A DNA stretch of 64,000 nt from Roseovarius indicus. GTDB taxonomy: Bacteria > Pseudomonadota > Alphaproteobacteria > Rhodobacterales > Rhodobacteraceae. This document shows, piece after piece, positions 61,845 to 64,000 of this stretch. Every line of letters starts with the position of its first letter. Positions within the stretch are counted from its first letter, which is position 1. The stretch spans positions 186,001 to 250,000 of the forward strand of contig NZ_CP031598.1 of NCBI RefSeq assembly GCF_008728195.1. The letters run 5' to 3'. The notes under the pieces were generated by a model. The model made no database searches, was not told the origin of the DNA, and worked only from the letters and a program-made list of their open reading frames with translations. The translations under genes and the position numbers were made by a program.

Positions 61845-62720
61845 ATGCCAACCTACACGGCCCTGACGACCCTATCCGGAAAACACGCCGCCGAAGCGCT
61901 GGGTGAAGACCTTGAGCGCCTGACGCCCGAGCCCACGGGAATCGGTACGTTCGAAATCGAGGACGGCTCCGGCCTGTGGGAAGTGGGGGCCTATTTCGAT
62001 GGCGCGCCCGACGAGGCCGGGCTCGCGTTGCTGGCGGCGATACATGACGCGAAGCCCTTCGTCGTGTCGGAACTGCCCGACGTCGACTGGGTCGCCAAGG
62101 TGCGGCGCGAACTCGTGCCCGTCGAGGCCGGCCGCTTCTTCGTCTATGGCAGCCACGATGCCGACAAGGTACCGAGCAACAGCGTCCCGCTTCTGATCGA
62201 GGCGTCGATGGCCTTTGGCACCGGCCATCACGGCACCACGCAGGGCTGTCTCAGGGCACTCGACAAGCTGGCCGCCGAAGGCATGACGGCGACGCGCGTG
62301 CTCGACCTTGGCTGCGGCACCGCGGTTTTGGCCATGGGGGCGGCGCATGTCTGGCCCGATGCAACGATCCTTGCAAGCGACATCGACGAGGTGGCGGTCG
62401 AGGTGGCAGAGGCCAACCTTGCGGCGAACGGGCTGGCGGGCCGGGTCGCCTGTATCGAGGCCGAGGGGCTCGACAATCCCGATATCGCCGGAAAAGCGCC
62501 TTTCGACCTCATCTTCGCCAACATCCTGAAGGGCCCGCTCATCGCCCTCGCGCCGGCGATCACCGATGCGCTGGCCCCCGGCGGCCGCGTGATTCTCTCG
62601 GGGATTCTCAACGAACAGGCCGACGAGGTGATCGAGGTCTACTCGGCCGCGGGAAACAGTCTGGTCGAGCGCTCGGAGATTGGTGAGTGGACCACGACAG
62701 TTTTGCGCAAACCTGTCTGA
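61845..62720 (+). CDS. prmA: Ribosomal protein L11 methyltransferase
   Basis: A 291-aa PrmA. SAM-binding motif VLDLGCGTAVLAMGAA, acidic SDIDEVAVEVAEAN, and FANILKGPLIALAP (the N-I-L-x-G-P-L signature). N-terminal substrate-binding domain about 1-110. It trimethylates L11 (rplK, in this window). It may be the last gene of an operon with MFS. Confidence 0.95.
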   Translation: MPTYTALTTLSGKHAAEALGEDLERLTPEPTGIGTFEIEDGSGLWEVGAYFDGAPDEAGLALLAAIHDAKPFVVSELPDVDWVAKVRRELVPVEAGRFFVYGSHDADKVPSNSVPLLIEASMAFGTGHHGTTQGCLRALDKLAAEGMTATRVLDLGCGTAVLAMGAAHVWPDATILASDIDEVAVEVAEANLAANGLAGRVACIEAEGLDNPDIAGKAPFDLIFANILKGPLIALAPAITDALAPGGRVILSGILNEQADEVIEVYSAAGNSLVERSEIGEWTTTVLRKPV

Positions 62721-62765
62721 AAAGCAGTTAAAAAACGGTTATTTCAAGGCGGATGCCCAAGTTTC

Positions 62766-62815
62766 GCCACATTTAATGCCTAGCTTTTGCCTTAATGTGG
62801 TGGGGTCACATTTGA
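62766..62815 (+). promoter_or_regulatory. CCACATTT motif cluster upstream of 62831
   Basis: GCCACATTTAA (62766-62776), an inverted CCACATTA (62793-62800) and GTCACATTTGA (62805-62815), 16 bp before the start codon at 62831. Same motif as at 10353 and 31985. Confidence 0.55.
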
Positions 62816-62830
62816 AGTTACGGTGCTGTC

Positions 62831-63175
62831 ATGAGTAAATGGTTCGAGACATCGCGCGGTCTGCAACAAGGCGCGAAAAACCTTCGGTCTTATATCGACC
62901 GGGTCCGCCAGTCGGACCGAGCCGAAGATGGCGTCATCGTCCTCACCAACCACCGCCCCGAAGCCGCGATCAACCTGAAAGGGTTTACGCTTCTGGTCGC
63001 CGTTTTCCTGGCGTTCAAGGGCTTCGTGATCGCGTATCTTGGCCTCGACGTCTATTCCGCCGCCATCCAGAAGCTTGAATACGGCTCCCTGCTGGAACAG
63101 GCGGGGGCCTTCATCATGCGCCCTGACGTGGTGTCGCAGGCCGTGGCCGGCCAGCTTCTTCCGATCGTGCGATAA
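62831..63175 (+). CDS. Small single-pass membrane protein, unknown
   Basis: A 114-aa protein: a basic, soluble N-terminus (MSKWFETSRGLQQGAKNLRS, about 1-50), one strong hydrophobic helix (about 53-72, FTLLVAVFLAFKGFVIAYLG) and a 40-residue tail, so probably one membrane span with the tail periplasmic. I do not recognise a family. The promoter has the 11-bp motif cluster. Strong terminator shared with DUF1127 gene follows. Confidence 0.7.
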   Translation: MSKWFETSRGLQQGAKNLRSYIDRVRQSDRAEDGVIVLTNHRPEAAINLKGFTLLVAVFLAFKGFVIAYLGLDVYSAAIQKLEYGSLLEQAGAFIMRPDVVSQAVAGQLLPIVR

Positions 63176-63235
63176 GTTTCGGTTCAGCACGACCGCCGCC
63201 CGGTTCGGGGCATCCCTATCCAAGACCTCTCTCAC

Positions 63236-63281
63236 GACGAAAAAAGCCCTGTGCCGTTGGTCCCGGCACAGGGCTTTTACG
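63236..63281. terminator. Bidirectional terminator between 62831 gene and DUF1127 gene
   Basis: A 12-bp-plus stem AAAAGCCCTGTGCCG/CGGCACAGGGCTTTT with a 6-8-nt loop; A-run before and T-run after, so it serves both convergent genes. Confidence 0.95.
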
Positions 63282-63318
63282 TGAGTGGCGGCCCCCGAAA
63301 AGGGGAAGCTGCTGAAAC

Positions 63319-63507
63319 TCAGAACGTGATGCGGTCGATATCGCCACGAACGAGGCCGATATCGTCGAGCTCACGGTCGCTCAGTTGCGACAGGGCTTTG
63401 CGGGTCATGCGGGCGTCGTTCCATGCGGCAACGGTGCCAACCAGTTTGAACAGGCCACCGAAGAGGCCAGCGTGGGATGCGGTGCGGGTGGTGTCGAGGA
63501 CAGCCAT
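63319..63507 (-). CDS. DUF1127 small protein
   Basis: A 62-aa basic protein. The C-terminal 45 residues (AAWNDARMTRKALSQLSDRE then LDDIGLVRGDI) are the DUF1127 domain, abundant in alphaproteobacteria; members bind RNA and affect RNA turnover and phosphate/carbon metabolism. Start ATG 63507 with AAGGA at good spacing; a longer frame lacks support. Confidence 0.92.
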   Translation of the reverse strand: MAVLDTTRTASHAGLFGGLFKLVGTVAAWNDARMTRKALSQLSDRELDDIGLVRGDIDRITF

Positions 63508-63822
63508 TTCGATATTCCTTCTGTACGCGCGGATAGCGGATTGTGATGATGTTTCTAAACCGCCAGATAATTGGGCGATCATGCGCGGGCAAGCTAGGTT
63601 GCTGCATAGTCCATATGCAGTTTTTGCAAGGCTCACGTGGTGGATAAACACCTGTTAATAAGACGTTTTCGTGACAGCTGCTTCAAATTTGCTGCGTTGC
63701 AGCACGGAATCGACGCCCCATGGTCTGAAATCGCCATTTGCCCGCGCAAAATCGCAATCCGCTTGGCGTATGTTCCCGTTTCGTGCTAAGGATTGCAAAA
63801 CGACACGAACGGGCAGGGACAT
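63508..63822. other. Gap between DUF1127 gene and ruvC
   Basis: 315 bp without a gene. It holds the DUF1127 promoter (minus) and presumably the ruvC promoter (plus). At 63601-63624 a 7-bp stem CTGCATA/TATGCAG with a 5-nt loop is followed by T5 on the plus strand, a terminator-like signal with no plus-strand gene before it. Nothing else is recognisable. Confidence 0.5.
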
Positions 63823-64000
63823 ATGCGGGTAGTGGGCATCGACCCCGGGTTGCGAAACCTCGGCTGGGGCGTGATCGAGGCAGACGGCAGCCGTCTGACA
63901 CATATCGCCAACGGCGTTTGCAAGTCGCAAGGCGCGGATCTGGCCGAGAGGCTCCTGTCCCTGTATCGGCAACTGACTGAAATCCTGAACAGATTTTCCC
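63823..64000 (+). CDS. ruvC: Crossover junction endodeoxyribonuclease RuvC (N-terminal part)
   Basis: Cut by the window end; 59 codons are visible. [19 protein letters not shown] carries the first catalytic Asp (Asp7) of RuvC. It resolves Holliday junctions with RuvAB, whose genes normally follow. GGGCAGGGA upstream is a good ribosome site. Confidence 0.95.
   Translation, partial: MRVVGIDPGLRNLGWGVIEADGSRLTHIANGVCKSQGADLAERLLSLYRQLTEILNRFS

Overview
The window is high-GC chromosomal DNA from an alphaproteobacterium. Gene content and order point to the Rhodobacteraceae (Roseobacter group): chvI-chvG-hprK-rapZ-EIIA-HPr, DUF6473 and DUF1127 proteins, a PduO-type adenosyltransferase beside a small twin-helix protein, phosphatidylcholine synthase, and ethylmalonyl-CoA pathway genes. 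Most of it is core genome. I see no transposase, prophage, CRISPR array, toxin-antitoxin pair or restriction system.

Layout. 1-6.9 kb: methylsuccinyl-CoA dehydrogenase (minus), a TauE/SafE permease, pheT, an unrecognised 319-aa protein and a YtoQ-like protein. 6.9-10.1 kb (minus): pckA followed by a DUF3859 protein and a GT-D-fold protein, probably one operon. 10.1-15.9 kb (plus): the chvI/chvG two-component system, short hprK, rapZ, an EIIA of the mannose type, HPr and an acyltransferase. 16-22.2 kb: 3-hydroxybutyryl-CoA dehydrogenase, DUF6473, etfB-etfA, cobalamin adenosyltransferase, a small membrane protein, an SDR and an SH3 protein. 22.3-27.1 kb: parC, a cytochrome P450 and a lipoprotein. 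27.2-46.3 kb: the translation/transcription superlocus tuf ... tRNA-Trp ... secE-nusG-rplK-rplA-rplJ-rplL ... rpoB-rpoC. It is interrupted by an acetyltransferase, a mesaconyl-CoA branch (hydratase plus CoA-transferase), an unknown membrane protein and a glycosyltransferase. 46.5-64 kb: a membrane protein/XRE pair, map, a secreted protein, sfsA, a MoCF protein, GNAT, an AhpD-like protein, an OmpA-like protein, a nitrilase-family hydrolase, an O6-alkylguanine methyltransferase, pcs, xerC, DUF484, a fructose-6-phosphate aldolase/TalC-like transaldolase, priA, a flavin monooxygenase plus MFS pair, prmA, two small proteins and the start of ruvC.

How genes fit together. Several scattered genes serve one carbon theme, acetyl-CoA assimilation by the ethylmalonyl-CoA pathway. 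The mcd product makes mesaconyl-C1-CoA and passes electrons to ETF (etfAB). The adenosyltransferase supplies adenosylcobalamin for the mutases. The hydratase/CoA-transferase pair at 29.5-31.6 kb could drain mesaconyl-C1-CoA to citramalyl-CoA. pckA then connects C4 acids to gluconeogenesis. PrmA (62 kb) modifies L11 (rplK, 34 kb).

The most interesting unexplained signals are non-coding. An 11-bp motif, GCCACATTTGA, is found upstream of chvI, as a helically phased array before the gene at 32122, and before the small membrane-protein gene at 62831. It looks like an OmpR-family (possibly ChvI) regulon site. Two kinds of dispersed intergenic hairpin repeats are present, one of them lying between rpoB and rpoC. 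An XRE/membrane-protein pair has two near-identical palindromic operators. An unknown protein at 5408 carries an EEIQSDW motif and is preceded by a possible 15-codon leader ORF.
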